64,000 nt of DNA from Marinobacter lipolyticus SM19 (lineage in GTDB: Bacteria > Pseudomonadota > Gammaproteobacteria > Pseudomonadales > Oleiphilaceae), in the NCBI RefSeq assembly GCF_000397065.2, contig NZ_KE007317.1, positions 252,969-316,968 of the forward strand. Reading direction: 5' to 3'. The position numbers were made by a program, and so were the translations under genes. Shown here piece after piece: positions 49,095 to 57,963 of this stretch (positions within the stretch are counted from its first letter, which is position 1; each line of letters starts with the position of its first letter). A model generated the notes under the pieces. It saw nothing but the letters and a program-made list of their open reading frames with translations, searched no databases and was not told where the DNA came from.

Positions 49095-50246
49095 CTATTT
49101 CTTCTTACCTCCCTTGTTGCCGTTACCGCCACCTTTGCTGTCATCGTTTGCCTTGCATGACGTCGGTTTGTGGAGCTGGATATTTCCGCCCTGGCTCAGC
49201 GTCCCACTGGCCGAATAACCAGAGTCACAACTGATGCCGAAAGTATCGGCTCGTCCCGGCTCGCCATTATCTGCAACAGTCACTGTGCAGAACGTCGCGC
49301 CGCTGTCATCGGCAATGTAATCCAGCTCGCGGGTTGTGGCATCGATAATACGATAATCCACAACGGAGCTGCCCCGAATATGGTGACCCGGTGCCACCAG
49401 ATTGAAGCGACCTTTCAGTTCCCCACTGGGGAACACTCCGCCGTTCATACCAAAGTTCACCCGCTGGCCATAGTCATCGTTGAAGAAGCCGCCGCCGGTG
49501 ACAAAGTCCGCCGCTGGCGGGCATTCGCCATCTGGTCCACTACCACAGATCAAGCCGGCTTCGGCACGGGATACGACCACCTCAGCAACAGGCGTCCCCA
49601 AAGACCCCAGCACTTCAACACGCAGGGCGGTCACCGTAAGGCTGTTGTCTGTCCCGACTTGCTCATTGATCGTCACCTTGATCAGCCCGCCAATATCCAG
49701 GGTCTGGTTTGGCTCCCCACTCACATTAATGGGCATACCGTTGATCGTCAGCCCCAGGATGTCGGAGTATCCCGACAGATGAAGCGATCCATTGGTACAC
49801 TCCGCCGAAGCAACGGCCTGAAGAACCTTGGCGCTGGTTGTCAGATCGACGCCCAGAGAAGTCAGGTCGAGCCCGAGCCCTGCGGTAATGGCCATGGAAT
49901 CAGTACGATTGCCAGAGCCCACGGTGGTGGCGTGCAGCACGCTCGCCTGAACCACATCTCCTTGATAGTTGATCAGGGACTCATCCTTGCTCCCACCACT
50001 GCTATCGAGCTCGCCGGTATCGGATAGCACGATTCTTTCGTTGAGAAGCAAGAGATTGAGAGACACATCGAGCGCGGTTGCGCTGCCGATATAGGACGGC
50101 ATTACTGATGGTTCAGATCCGCCGTTTTTACCATTATTGGATTTGGAGTTAGCGAAAACCGTTGCCGACGCAAGACACATTGCAATGGCTACAACTATCG
50201 CTATCCCCGCTTTCCCGAGGGTTGTAGTACCTGGGTTCATTTCCAC
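49095..50246 (-). CDS. Secreted choice-of-anchor P-like protein
   Basis: 383 residues. A signal peptide (IAIVVAIAMCLASATVFA) is followed by an N-terminal beta-rich region (about 50-240) typical of choice-of-anchor P proteins. A post-COAP-like region follows, with FVTGGGFFND, NFGMNGGV, LKGRFNLVAPGHHI and VVDYRIIDA. The C terminus is a glycine/lysine tail (GGGNGNKGGKKK). Exported surface or extracellular protein; function unknown. A perfect nine-base inverted repeat lies just upstream. Confidence 0.7.
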   Translation of the reverse strand: MEMNPGTTTLGKAGIAIVVAIAMCLASATVFANSKSNNGKNGGSEPSVMPSYIGSATALDVSLNLLLLNERIVLSDTGELDSSGGSKDESLINYQGDVVQASVLHATTVGSGNRTDSMAITAGLGLDLTSLGVDLTTSAKVLQAVASAECTNGSLHLSGYSDILGLTINGMPINVSGEPNQTLDIGGLIKVTINEQVGTDNSLTVTALRVEVLGSLGTPVAEVVVSRAEAGLICGSGPDGECPPAADFVTGGGFFNDDYGQRVNFGMNGGVFPSGELKGRFNLVAPGHHIRGSSVVDYRIIDATTRELDYIADDSGATFCTVTVADNGEPGRADTFGISCDSGYSASGTLSQGGNIQLHKPTSCKANDDSKGGGNGNKGGKKK

Positions 50247-50263
50247 TCTCCTTGTCGTTTTTT

Positions 50264-50302
50264 ATAATGTGGCTACTATCCTGGTATCCCAAACCACATT
50301 AT
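50264..50302 (-). promoter_or_regulatory. Inverted repeat upstream of the choice-of-anchor P-like gene
   Basis: ATAATGTGG (50264-50272) and CCACATTAT (50294-50302) are perfect inverted nine-base arms with a 21-base spacer, 17 bases upstream of the ATG. They could be a protein-binding site or form a hairpin in the 5' leader. The gap to the next gene (50303-50428) is A/T-rich and holds nothing else recognisable. Confidence 0.5.
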
Positions 50303-50428
50303 GAGTATTAGTGCTAACAAGGAGTGCGCAAAAGACGGATTTCCTCTATAGAGTCACCGAAGTAGTACAGATGTACATAAAAGGGATATTTCCTATTTTA
50401 TAACATGCACTTAACAGACCCTGTGTAT

Positions 50429-51214
50429 TCAGCTGTCCTTCCATTCCGGGGTGCGCTTATCCAGAAACGCGCAGATACCTTCCTGAGCATCGCCTGCGGC
50501 CAGGTTATCGGTCATGACCTGTGATGTGTAATCGTAGGCATCCGCAAGACCGAGCTCCAATTGCCGGTAAAAGGCTTCCTTCCCGATCTTCAGGGTGTGA
50601 GTGGATTTGCCAGCAATGACCCCCGCCATGTTGTACACCATGTCATCCAGTACCTGCTCATCCACCACCTTGTTCACCAGCCCGATCTGTTCCGCCCGGA
50701 GCGCGCTGATCATCTCGCCTGTCAGCAGCATCTCCATGGCGTGCTTTCTGTGAACATTGCGGGACAATGCCACCATCGGCGTGGAACAGAACAACCCGAT
50801 ATTGACGCCCGGGGTGGCGAAACGCGCTGTATCCGCCGCCACCGCCAGATCGCAACTGGCCACCAGCTGGCAACCAGCAGCTGTGGCAACACCCGCCACC
50901 CGGGCTATCACCGGTTTTGGCAGGTTCACTACCTGCTGCATGACCTTGCTGCACTGGTCAAATAAATCTTTCTGCTGATCCTGATCACCAAACTGCTCCC
51001 GGATCTCCTTGAGATCGTGACCGGCACAGAACACCCGGCCACTGGCGGCGAGCACAACCACCCGGGTATCGGGATCATCCTCGAGGGTTTCAAGACGCTC
51101 AGAAAGAGCCCGCAGCATCGACATGGACAGGCTGTTTCGATTCTCGGGCTGGTTGAGGGTTAGCGTAGTAATACCATTTTCAGTGGCAACCGTAATCATC
51201 TCTTCCGCAGTCAT
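50429..51214 (-). CDS. Enoyl-CoA hydratase/isomerase family protein
   Basis: 261 residues from the ATG at 51214, which has GAGGAG upstream. The frame continues back to 51361 without homology. The crotonase fold shows the CoA-binding GRVFCAGHDLKEI and the oxyanion region AGVATAAGCQLVASCDLA, then FATPGVNIGLFCSTP. It resembles the ECHDC3-like branch, in which the catalytic glutamates are not both evident, so hydratase activity is uncertain. It is divergent from the DUF6351 lipoprotein. Confidence 0.83.
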   Translation of the reverse strand: MTAEEMITVATENGITTLTLNQPENRNSLSMSMLRALSERLETLEDDPDTRVVVLAASGRVFCAGHDLKEIREQFGDQDQQKDLFDQCSKVMQQVVNLPKPVIARVAGVATAAGCQLVASCDLAVAADTARFATPGVNIGLFCSTPMVALSRNVHRKHAMEMLLTGEMISALRAEQIGLVNKVVDEQVLDDMVYNMAGVIAGKSTHTLKIGKEAFYRQLELGLADAYDYTSQVMTDNLAAGDAQEGICAFLDKRTPEWKDS

Positions 51215-51314
51215 GGCGATGGACTCCTCAGGGTTTTCTTCAGTATTCCGGGCTGCTACTCGTAAGTCGAGCCGACTTTCGTCGGGATCACACTGACTGT
51301 CGCCAAAGTTAAAC

Positions 51315-51328
51315 GTGACCCAGGTCAC
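51315..51328. promoter_or_regulatory. Palindrome in the enoyl-CoA hydratase/DUF6351 gap
   Basis: GTGACC-CA-GGTCAC is a perfect inverted repeat in the 226-base divergent gap, with a further GTGAC half copy at 51333-51337. It is placed to serve both promoters. The cognate regulator is not in the neighbourhood and is unknown. Confidence 0.5.
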
Positions 51329-51440
51329 AAAAGTGACGCCCCCCAATGTCCGCGTGGCCAACGCCCAGACCGTAAAACTTATGGTTTTATGACGGCAAAG
51401 CGTGACAAAGCATCACAAAAAACAACAAAAAGAGGTATCC

Positions 51441-54041
51441 ATGAGACTAATCAAACAAGCTTTACCCCTGGCCGCGATAATAGCGCTCACCGGCTGCGGC
51501 GGAAGTGGCGGCAGCTCCGACGACAATCCCAATGACACTGGCAGTGTGGTGGATTCCGAACAGCAAGAAGTAGCCGGCCAGGGTGCTATCCGGGTACTGT
51601 CAAACCGCCCTGACCTGATCAACGGTGGCGATGCCCTGGTCGAAGTGGCATCAGCGAATCTGAAGGGCGCCAGAATTCTGCTCAATAGCAAAGACATCAG
51701 CGACGCTCTGACCACCATGGAGAACGGCGCGCTCCGTGGCCTGATCTCTGGCCTGGAACTCGGCGAGAACGAACTGAAGGTTATTCTGGGTAAAGGCGGC
51801 GTGCTGCGTAAAATCATCACCAACCACCCCAAAGGTGGTCCGGTATTCTCCGGACCTCAAGTCCAACCCTGGAACTGCACCAACGCCAATGCCGTGGACG
51901 ACAAGTGCAACCAGCCCGCGGAATTCGAACTGAAGTATGTACCCCAGTCAAAGTTTGATCTGTTTGCTGAAAACTTTGACCCGCAATCTCCCGGGTTTCC
52001 TGGTGCCTTCCTGCCTTACGATCCAGAGAACCCACCGCCATCCGAGGACATTGCTCAGGTCACCACTGATGAAGGCGTCACGGTTCCCTATATCGTGAGG
52101 GTTGAGACAGGCGTCATGAACCGCGATCGCTATCAAGTGATGTCCCTGTTTCAGCCGGACCAGAAATGGACGGCGTTGGCACCGCAGGAGCAGTGGAATG
52201 GCAAGATCCTGATTCACCACGGCGGCAATGTCGGGGTCAGCTATGGCATGGGGCACCCGCCCAATGGCGATATCGCCGGTACGGCCCCGGAAGGCGCTGA
52301 AACCCTTCTGGGGGACAGCATCTCCGTTGCCCTTGCCCGCGGCTTTGTAACCCTGTCCACCGCCCAGGCCAACCTTGGTCATAACGTTAACCTGGTAACG
52401 GCGGCGGAATCCCTTGTTATGGCGAAAGAACACATCGTCGAGCAATATGGCCCGGTGCGTTACACCATCGGTACCGGATGCTCTGGTGGTGCCATCGCCC
52501 AACAGCACATCGCGAATGCCTACCCGGGTATCTACCAGGGATTGATCGTCCAGTGTTCCTACCCCGACGTGTGGACCACTGCCACCCAGTTTGCCGATTA
52601 CAATCTGCTGAACGAGTATCTTGGAAACCAGGTATCCGAAGACCCGGCTGACCTTCTTACATTTGTCGAAAGCCTGCTCACCTCGCCCGTCTTTGTAGCC
52701 CAGTGGCCAGCACTGTATGGTCACCTGCCGGTAAACCCGGTCGTTTCAGACCTGGCGTTCTTCCCATCGGCCGAACCGGACCAGGAGAACTGCCCGGGCC
52801 TGGCTGGGGAAGCCGAAGTGTATGACCCGGAAACCCATCCCGACGGCTTGCGTTGTGGTCTGATTGACTACATGGTCAGCCAGTTTGGCACTCGTCAGCC
52901 TGAGGCGTGGTCTCCCAATGAGCAACTTCTGTCACGGGGCTTCGCCGGAATCCCGCTGGACAACAGCGGTGTTCAATATGGCCTCAAAGCACTGCAGGAC
53001 GGTGTCATCACCGGGGACCAGTTCCTGGCCGTCAACCGCGACATCGGTGGTCTGGACGTTGATATTAACTACCAGGATGAGCGCACGGTCGCGGATCCGG
53101 AAGCGCTGGAAAACGCCTATCGCACCGGCGCGGTTAATACTGCGGAAAATCTCGCCAACGTGCCCATCATCGACCTGCGAGGCCCGGACCCTGGCATTGC
53201 CCACGATGCCTTCCACTCCTGGCAGGTACGGGCACGTCTGCAAGAAACCCAGGGCCACGCCCGCAACCAGGTGATCTGGTACGGCGCCTTCCCACTGGCC
53301 GGTGACACTATCTTCACCACCGAAGCCCTGCTGGTGATGGACCAATGGCTGGCAGCCATCGAAGCCGATCAGGAAGCAACGCCGGTACCGGCTAAAGTTA
53401 TCGCCAACAAGCCAGTTACTGCCAGGGACCGTTGCCTGTCAATGTCTGCGCCATTCTCGGAGGAAGGTCCGAAGGCGCCCTACACCGGCAATCTTCTCTA
53501 TCCGGAACCGCAGATAGACGGACTCGATTCGGACCAGATTCCCACATTCCCCGCCGAACTGGGTCAGATACTGGACGTTGCCACCGGACAAGTCTGTGGC
53601 CTGGATCTGGGTGACCTGGGGCTCCCCGACACCATTGCTGATCCACTCCAGCCCATTACCGACCAGGTGGTGGAAGCCCAGAAGCTGGTAGTCCAGACAC
53701 GGTTTGGCACACCACGTACCGTAGCCGGTGACTCCATCACCACACTGAGCAACAAGTGCCAACTCAAACCCGTGGACCCTGCGGACTATCCGGAGAACCC
53801 CCTCACTGGTGTGAGAAGTTCTCAAGAGTTTGCGCTACAAGTGGCGGAAATCTTCCCCGACGGCGTCTGTGATTACAGCAAACCACCGGTCGGCGAAGTG
53901 CCCACTATGACGTGGTTGCAGTATGGCAATGAAGAGACCGTAACCACAGGCGGAGAACCACTACCTGCCAGAAGTGAAACAGTTGCAGGCTGGGCCTCCC
54001 CGGCGTTTGGAGTGAACCTGAACCCAAAAACCGATCTGTAA
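51441..54041 (+). CDS. DUF6351 family lipoprotein, probable alpha/beta hydrolase
   Basis: 866 residues from the ATG at 51441 (AGAGGT upstream). The lipoprotein signal ends in IIALTGCGGSGG, so it is predicted to be lipid-anchored. A catalytic-type serine, Ser348, lies in TGCSGGAIAQ, preceded by KILIHHGGNVG and followed by QVIWYGAFP; this looks like an alpha/beta hydrolase core with large insertions. DUF6351 proteins occur in hydrocarbon- and polyester-degrading marine bacteria, but the substrate is not established. A stable hairpin follows the gene. Confidence 0.75.
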   Translation: MRLIKQALPLAAIIALTGCGGSGGSSDDNPNDTGSVVDSEQQEVAGQGAIRVLSNRPDLINGGDALVEVASANLKGARILLNSKDISDALTTMENGALRGLISGLELGENELKVILGKGGVLRKIITNHPKGGPVFSGPQVQPWNCTNANAVDDKCNQPAEFELKYVPQSKFDLFAENFDPQSPGFPGAFLPYDPENPPPSEDIAQVTTDEGVTVPYIVRVETGVMNRDRYQVMSLFQPDQKWTALAPQEQWNGKILIHHGGNVGVSYGMGHPPNGDIAGTAPEGAETLLGDSISVALARGFVTLSTAQANLGHNVNLVTAAESLVMAKEHIVEQYGPVRYTIGTGCSGGAIAQQHIANAYPGIYQGLIVQCSYPDVWTTATQFADYNLLNEYLGNQVSEDPADLLTFVESLLTSPVFVAQWPALYGHLPVNPVVSDLAFFPSAEPDQENCPGLAGEAEVYDPETHPDGLRCGLIDYMVSQFGTRQPEAWSPNEQLLSRGFAGIPLDNSGVQYGLKALQDGVITGDQFLAVNRDIGGLDVDINYQDERTVADPEALENAYRTGAVNTAENLANVPIIDLRGPDPGIAHDAFHSWQVRARLQETQGHARNQVIWYGAFPLAGDTIFTTEALLVMDQWLAAIEADQEATPVPAKVIANKPVTARDRCLSMSAPFSEEGPKAPYTGNLLYPEPQIDGLDSDQIPTFPAELGQILDVATGQVCGLDLGDLGLPDTIADPLQPITDQVVEAQKLVVQTRFGTPRTVAGDSITTLSNKCQLKPVDPADYPENPLTGVRSSQEFALQVAEIFPDGVCDYSKPPVGEVPTMTWLQYGNEETVTTGGEPLPARSETVAGWASPAFGVNLNPKTDL

Positions 54042-54054
54042 TGACAGAGCTCAG

Positions 54055-54072
54055 GGGCAGCGCAAGCTGCCC
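54055..54072 (+). terminator. Hairpin after the DUF6351 gene
   Basis: GGGCAGC and GCTGCCC form a perfect seven-base-pair stem with a GCAA tetraloop, 13 bases after the stop. The following bases are only moderately T-rich, so it is a weak intrinsic terminator at best. Confidence 0.4.
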
Positions 54073-54147
54073 TTGCGTTGAGTTGCTATTATCCGCCTCT
54101 GCCCGCACGATAAGAGTAAGGAAATCAAATGTAGGGAGCGGGCAATC

Positions 54148-54291
54148 ATGCACACATCCATGATCTTCAAAATCATTGTTGGCGTTGCCATCATCCTGGG
54201 TGGCATCTTCGTCGTCATGAGGGATGACCCTGCCGTACCAACCGGAGACATCAACACCATCGAGCCATTACCGGAACAGAGCAGCCAGTAG
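54148..54291 (+). CDS. Small single-pass membrane protein (47 residues)
   Basis: A 47-residue frame opening MHTSMIFKIIVGVAIILGG, with one transmembrane segment (about 6-23) and a short acidic tail ending EPLPEQSSQ. GGGAG lies about ten bases upstream. The length, hydrophobic profile and clean start suggest a real small protein, but no family is recognised. It lies between the DUF6351 hairpin and the DMT transporter gene, 28 bases before the latter. Confidence 0.5.
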   Translation: MHTSMIFKIIVGVAIILGGIFVVMRDDPAVPTGDINTIEPLPEQSSQ

Positions 54292-54319
54292 CGCACGCCT
54301 GATAACGGACAGCTAGATC

Positions 54320-55192
54320 GTGGAGCCAACCCGTATAAAAGGGCTGACCATTGCGGCACTGGGTGTGTTGTTTATTACCCCGGACGCACTCCTGGTAAAA
54401 ATAACCTCCGTGGAGCCGGTGGTATTCCTGTTCTGGCGGGGCCTTTTGCTGACTCTCAGCTTTTTTGCCATCAGCTGGCTCAGGTACCGCTCCCGACTGG
54501 TATCCGAAATCCACAAGTGTGGCTTCAAGGGTCTTTTCTGCGCCAGCGCCTTTGCCGTGAGCACATTGGGTTTTGTGGTAGGCATGAAAAACACCGCCGC
54601 TGGTAATGTGCTGGTGATCCTCAACACCTCACCGGTGATCGCCGCGGTGATCGCGTGGCTGGTGTGGAAAGAAACCCTGCCCCTCAGAACCTGGATTGTC
54701 ATCCTGGTCTGTGTAACCGGTGCCACCTTCATGGCCATTGGCGAATGGGGCAAGGGCGACCCGCTGGGCTTGATGATGGCAGCCGTTGCCGCCACCGCCC
54801 TTGCCTCCAACCTCAATATGGCCCGCTCCAAACCGGACAGCGATATGAGCGTGATGTTGATGTTCGGCGCCCTGGCGCTGGCAGGAATAGCCGCCCTGGC
54901 CGGCGGCGCACAAATACCCTCACCCCGGGACAGTTTCTTTATCGCCCTGCTCTGCCTGGTGTTTCTACCGATGGCCTGCATTCTGATCCAGATCGGCCCC
55001 CGCTACATACCGGCGGCGGAAGTCAGCCTCATGCTGCTACTGGAAACCGTACTGGGCTCCTTCCTCGTCTGGTTGTTCCTCGGGGAAGTGCCGCCCAAAC
55101 TCAGCCTGATCGGCGGTGTGATTATATTCTCCACACTCGCCGTTCACGGCTGGACCGAAGTAAGACGTTATCGGCGGGCGGTCCGCAGTTGA
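54320..55192 (+). CDS. DMT superfamily transporter (EamA)
   Basis: 290 residues with a GTG start and ten predicted transmembrane segments in two EamA repeats (LLVKITSVEPVVFLFWRG; VSLMLLLETVLGSFLVWLFL). EamA-family members export metabolites such as amino acids, or take up small organics; the substrate cannot be read from sequence. The ribosome-binding site is weak. It converges with the lipoprotein gene at 55204. Confidence 0.85.
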   Translation: MEPTRIKGLTIAALGVLFITPDALLVKITSVEPVVFLFWRGLLLTLSFFAISWLRYRSRLVSEIHKCGFKGLFCASAFAVSTLGFVVGMKNTAAGNVLVILNTSPVIAAVIAWLVWKETLPLRTWIVILVCVTGATFMAIGEWGKGDPLGLMMAAVAATALASNLNMARSKPDSDMSVMLMFGALALAGIAALAGGAQIPSPRDSFFIALLCLVFLPMACILIQIGPRYIPAAEVSLMLLLETVLGSFLVWLFLGEVPPKLSLIGGVIIFSTLAVHGWTEVRRYRRAVRS

Positions 55193-55203
55193 TTACCCGG
55201 TTT

Positions 55204-56199
55204 CTATAACGCACCCGGGAACATGTTGATACCCGACTCGTCGCAGGTCTCATAGGACGCAACAGTATTGTTGTTTACCTCTACGACAATGTCCGCACCT
55301 GTCCCGGTGTCCACGCCGTAACGCACTTCAACCACTCCGTCCCCTTCCATACGATTAATCCCCTGGACAGGGCAGGTGCTCTCCTGGAAGAGATCGATCA
55401 CCATGGGACTGGGCGTTGTATAGTCAACGTAACCGTTCATAGCAGAGCTGATCAGCCTGAATTCAGTACTTAAAGCCAGCTGGTTGCCATCAATGCCGAG
55501 GGTGATGAGAGAGTTCTGCAATGCGACGTAACTTGTCCCTTTTTTGAACTCCAGAACATCGGAACTGAGTGTCAACGTGCCCTGCTCGGCAGCAGCATCA
55601 AAGGTTTCCGACCAGCGATCCCCCCCTTTGAGCGCGAAGGGTGTGCCAGAGGCCACGAAACTCCCGGAGATATTGAACGTTTCCGAACCAGTCCAGGACT
55701 CCGATCCGGAGCTGGAGCTACCACTTTCCTTGTAGGTATAGGAACCGTTCAGCGCAACCTGCCCGAAACTGACCGTCGTCAAACGACAATTACTGAAGTC
55801 GTAACGAACATCAATAACGCTGGAGACAGATTTGTCGGTAACCTTGACCGAGCCGTTCTCATTTTCGCAAGCCAGATCCACGGAATCATCCAGCGCCTGC
55901 GCAGTCGCACCGTCATGAACAATCTCTTCCAGCCCGCCAGAGTTGATCACGTCCTCAACTTCGGTCACGAGGTCCAGAGCTTCTTCCGATGACTGATAGG
56001 CAGACGTCGTACCCTCGAAATCTTGCTGCGTGTTAAGCGATGCTTTCCGGGTTGAATACCCGCCATCATCCATAGAAAGCGAACCACCAGACGACACTTC
56101 ACGATCACTCCCGCCCCCTCCACCGCCACCACCACAGGCGGACAGAACCAGAGCAACGGACGTCACCATGACTGACTTGATAAAGGTTTGCTGCTTCAT
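55204..56199 (-). CDS. Hypothetical lipoprotein with poly-glycine linker
   Basis: 331 residues. The lipobox VLSAC gives a mature protein starting Cys followed by ten glycines, a flexible tether seen in marine gammaproteobacterial lipoproteins. The rest is predicted beta-rich (FNISGSFVASGTPFALKGG, SSDVLEFKKGTSYVALQ), with serine-rich stretches and cysteine pairs. Family not recognised. It stands alone on the minus strand. The 279-base gap to the next gene (56200-56478) shows no other gene. Confidence 0.65.
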   Translation of the reverse strand: MKQQTFIKSVMVTSVALVLSACGGGGGGGGSDREVSSGGSLSMDDGGYSTRKASLNTQQDFEGTTSAYQSSEEALDLVTEVEDVINSGGLEEIVHDGATAQALDDSVDLACENENGSVKVTDKSVSSVIDVRYDFSNCRLTTVSFGQVALNGSYTYKESGSSSSGSESWTGSETFNISGSFVASGTPFALKGGDRWSETFDAAAEQGTLTLSSDVLEFKKGTSYVALQNSLITLGIDGNQLALSTEFRLISSAMNGYVDYTTPSPMVIDLFQESTCPVQGINRMEGDGVVEVRYGVDTGTGADIVVEVNNNTVASYETCDESGINMFPGAL

Positions 56200-56478
56200 A
56201 AAATCTCATTCCCTTGGTTTTTCATTACCTTGACAGGGCACCCGGCCCACGTCTTTTATAGCGGAATGTCGTGAGAATAACCATGTTTTGGCATGGTAGG
56301 ACTTGAAGAGCATGACGCTGGTCACGAAAGCCAGGGATCTTCACAATTTTGTTATCCCGGAGCTATTTGAAGAATACTTGCACAACCTATGTAACCCCAT
56401 GGTCTGATGGTCCTGAGCTGCTGCCTGGCGCATCTTCCACTACTATCAAGGTAAGTCAGTACAAGAGATGACGTTGCC

Positions 56479-57963
56479 GTGGGACTGTCGATCAAGAAAA
56501 CGGAATTTTCGGCGGACGAGTTTGAACGTTTTGCTGCTAAGGTCCGGACGGACCTTAAAGCTCTCACTCGTCTTCTGAACCGGCCCGGCTTTGGTGAGGG
56601 AGAGTTTTCCATTGGCGCCGAGGTTGAGTTCTACATCGTAAACTCTGACCTGCGAGTTCAACCCATCAACACAGAGATCGCCGCCCGCGTTCAGGATCCC
56701 CAACTGACGGTTGAGCTCAACCGCTTCAACCTCGAATACAATCTCAGCCCCCAGGCTTTCAGGGGGAAACCATTTGCCAGAACAGAACAAGAGCTGCTCG
56801 CTGCCATCCGACGGATTAACCGCCACGCCGCAGCACTGGATGGCGAACTGGTATCAATCGGCATTCTGCCCACTCTTCGTCAGTCCGATATAGGGGCGGA
56901 GGCGATGACAGACGTACCCCGCTACCATGCCCTATCCAACGCGCTGCTCAAGCAACGGGGCGAGCCATTCAGCATCCATATCGGGGGTAACGATGTCATC
57001 GATCTGGAGGCCGACGACGTTTATATGGAAGGGGCGAATACGTCCTTCCAGTTGCACTGGCGTGTCCCCGCGCATCGTTTCGCTGATTATTTCAACGCGG
57101 TCCAACTCGTTACTCCGGTTGTTCTTGCTCTGGCCAGCAATTCGCCCAGCCTGTTTGGCCACCACCTCTGGGACGAAACCCGTATTGCGCTGTTCAAGCA
57201 ATCCATAGACAGTCGATCCCCCACTCATAAAACCTGGCGCCACCCACCAAGAGTCTATTACGGCAACGGCTGGGCACGCAGTGCCTGGGAGCTGTTTGCG
57301 GCTTCCGCATCACTGTATCCCCCTATCCTTCCAGTAACGTCGGATGAGGATCCCATAGCCGTGGTTGATCGAGGAGAGGTGCCGGAACTGGCCGAGCTGC
57401 GTCTGCACCAGGGCACCACCTGGCCCTGGAACCGGGCCATCTTTGATCACGCAGACGGTGGTCATCTACGCATCGAGATTCGCTCTATGCCGGCAGGTCC
57501 GACGGCCGTTGATATGTGTGCGAACGGACTGTTCGTGATCGGGGCTGCGTTGGCAGTGCTCGATGACATCGATCATCTGACGTCGATACTCCCGTTCCAT
57601 TACGCTGAACACAATTTCTACCGCGCCGCCAAATATGGCATCGACGCCGAAATCATCTGGCCACAAAAGGACCAGGTTCAGTTGCAGGATACCTCCCTGT
57701 TAACCGTGGCCCGTGAACTGCTGCCACGGGCCCGGGAAACATTGAAACAAACAGCCGTAGATGAGGCAGAGATTCACCGCCTGCTGGGCATCATCGAAGG
57801 CCGAGTTGAATCCAACATGTCTGGCGCCCGGTGGCAGCGACACATCACCGAGTTATTTTTAAGGACTATGAGTCCCGATGAGGCGTTCCGGAGTATGCTG
57901 GCTCTTTACATGGCCAACCAGAAGAAGAACATCCCGCTGCATGAATGGACACTGTCACCGTGA
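56479..57963 (+). CDS. Glutamate-cysteine ligase-like protein (GCS2 family)
   Basis: 494 residues with a GTG start. The ATP-dependent carboxylate-amine ligase fold is suggested by FSIGAEVEFYIV (metal- and glutamate-binding region), ELNRFNLEYNLSP, SIHIGGNDVID and HLRIEIRSMPAGPTAVDM. It resembles the GCS2 branch more than GshA, but is longer than YbdK-type proteins. The amine substrate is unknown. It overlaps or abuts the aspartoacylase-like gene and probably forms a functional pair with it. Confidence 0.72.
   Translation: MGLSIKKTEFSADEFERFAAKVRTDLKALTRLLNRPGFGEGEFSIGAEVEFYIVNSDLRVQPINTEIAARVQDPQLTVELNRFNLEYNLSPQAFRGKPFARTEQELLAAIRRINRHAAALDGELVSIGILPTLRQSDIGAEAMTDVPRYHALSNALLKQRGEPFSIHIGGNDVIDLEADDVYMEGANTSFQLHWRVPAHRFADYFNAVQLVTPVVLALASNSPSLFGHHLWDETRIALFKQSIDSRSPTHKTWRHPPRVYYGNGWARSAWELFAASASLYPPILPVTSDEDPIAVVDRGEVPELAELRLHQGTTWPWNRAIFDHADGGHLRIEIRSMPAGPTAVDMCANGLFVIGAALAVLDDIDHLTSILPFHYAEHNFYRAAKYGIDAEIIWPQKDQVQLQDTSLLTVARELLPRARETLKQTAVDEAEIHRLLGIIEGRVESNMSGARWQRHITELFLRTMSPDEAFRSMLALYMANQKKNIPLHEWTLSP

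Noticed and set aside
56030..56199. Poly-glycine tract in the lipoprotein gene as a possible repeat element
   Set aside because: It is a single in-frame glycine linker after the lipobox, a known feature of such lipoproteins.
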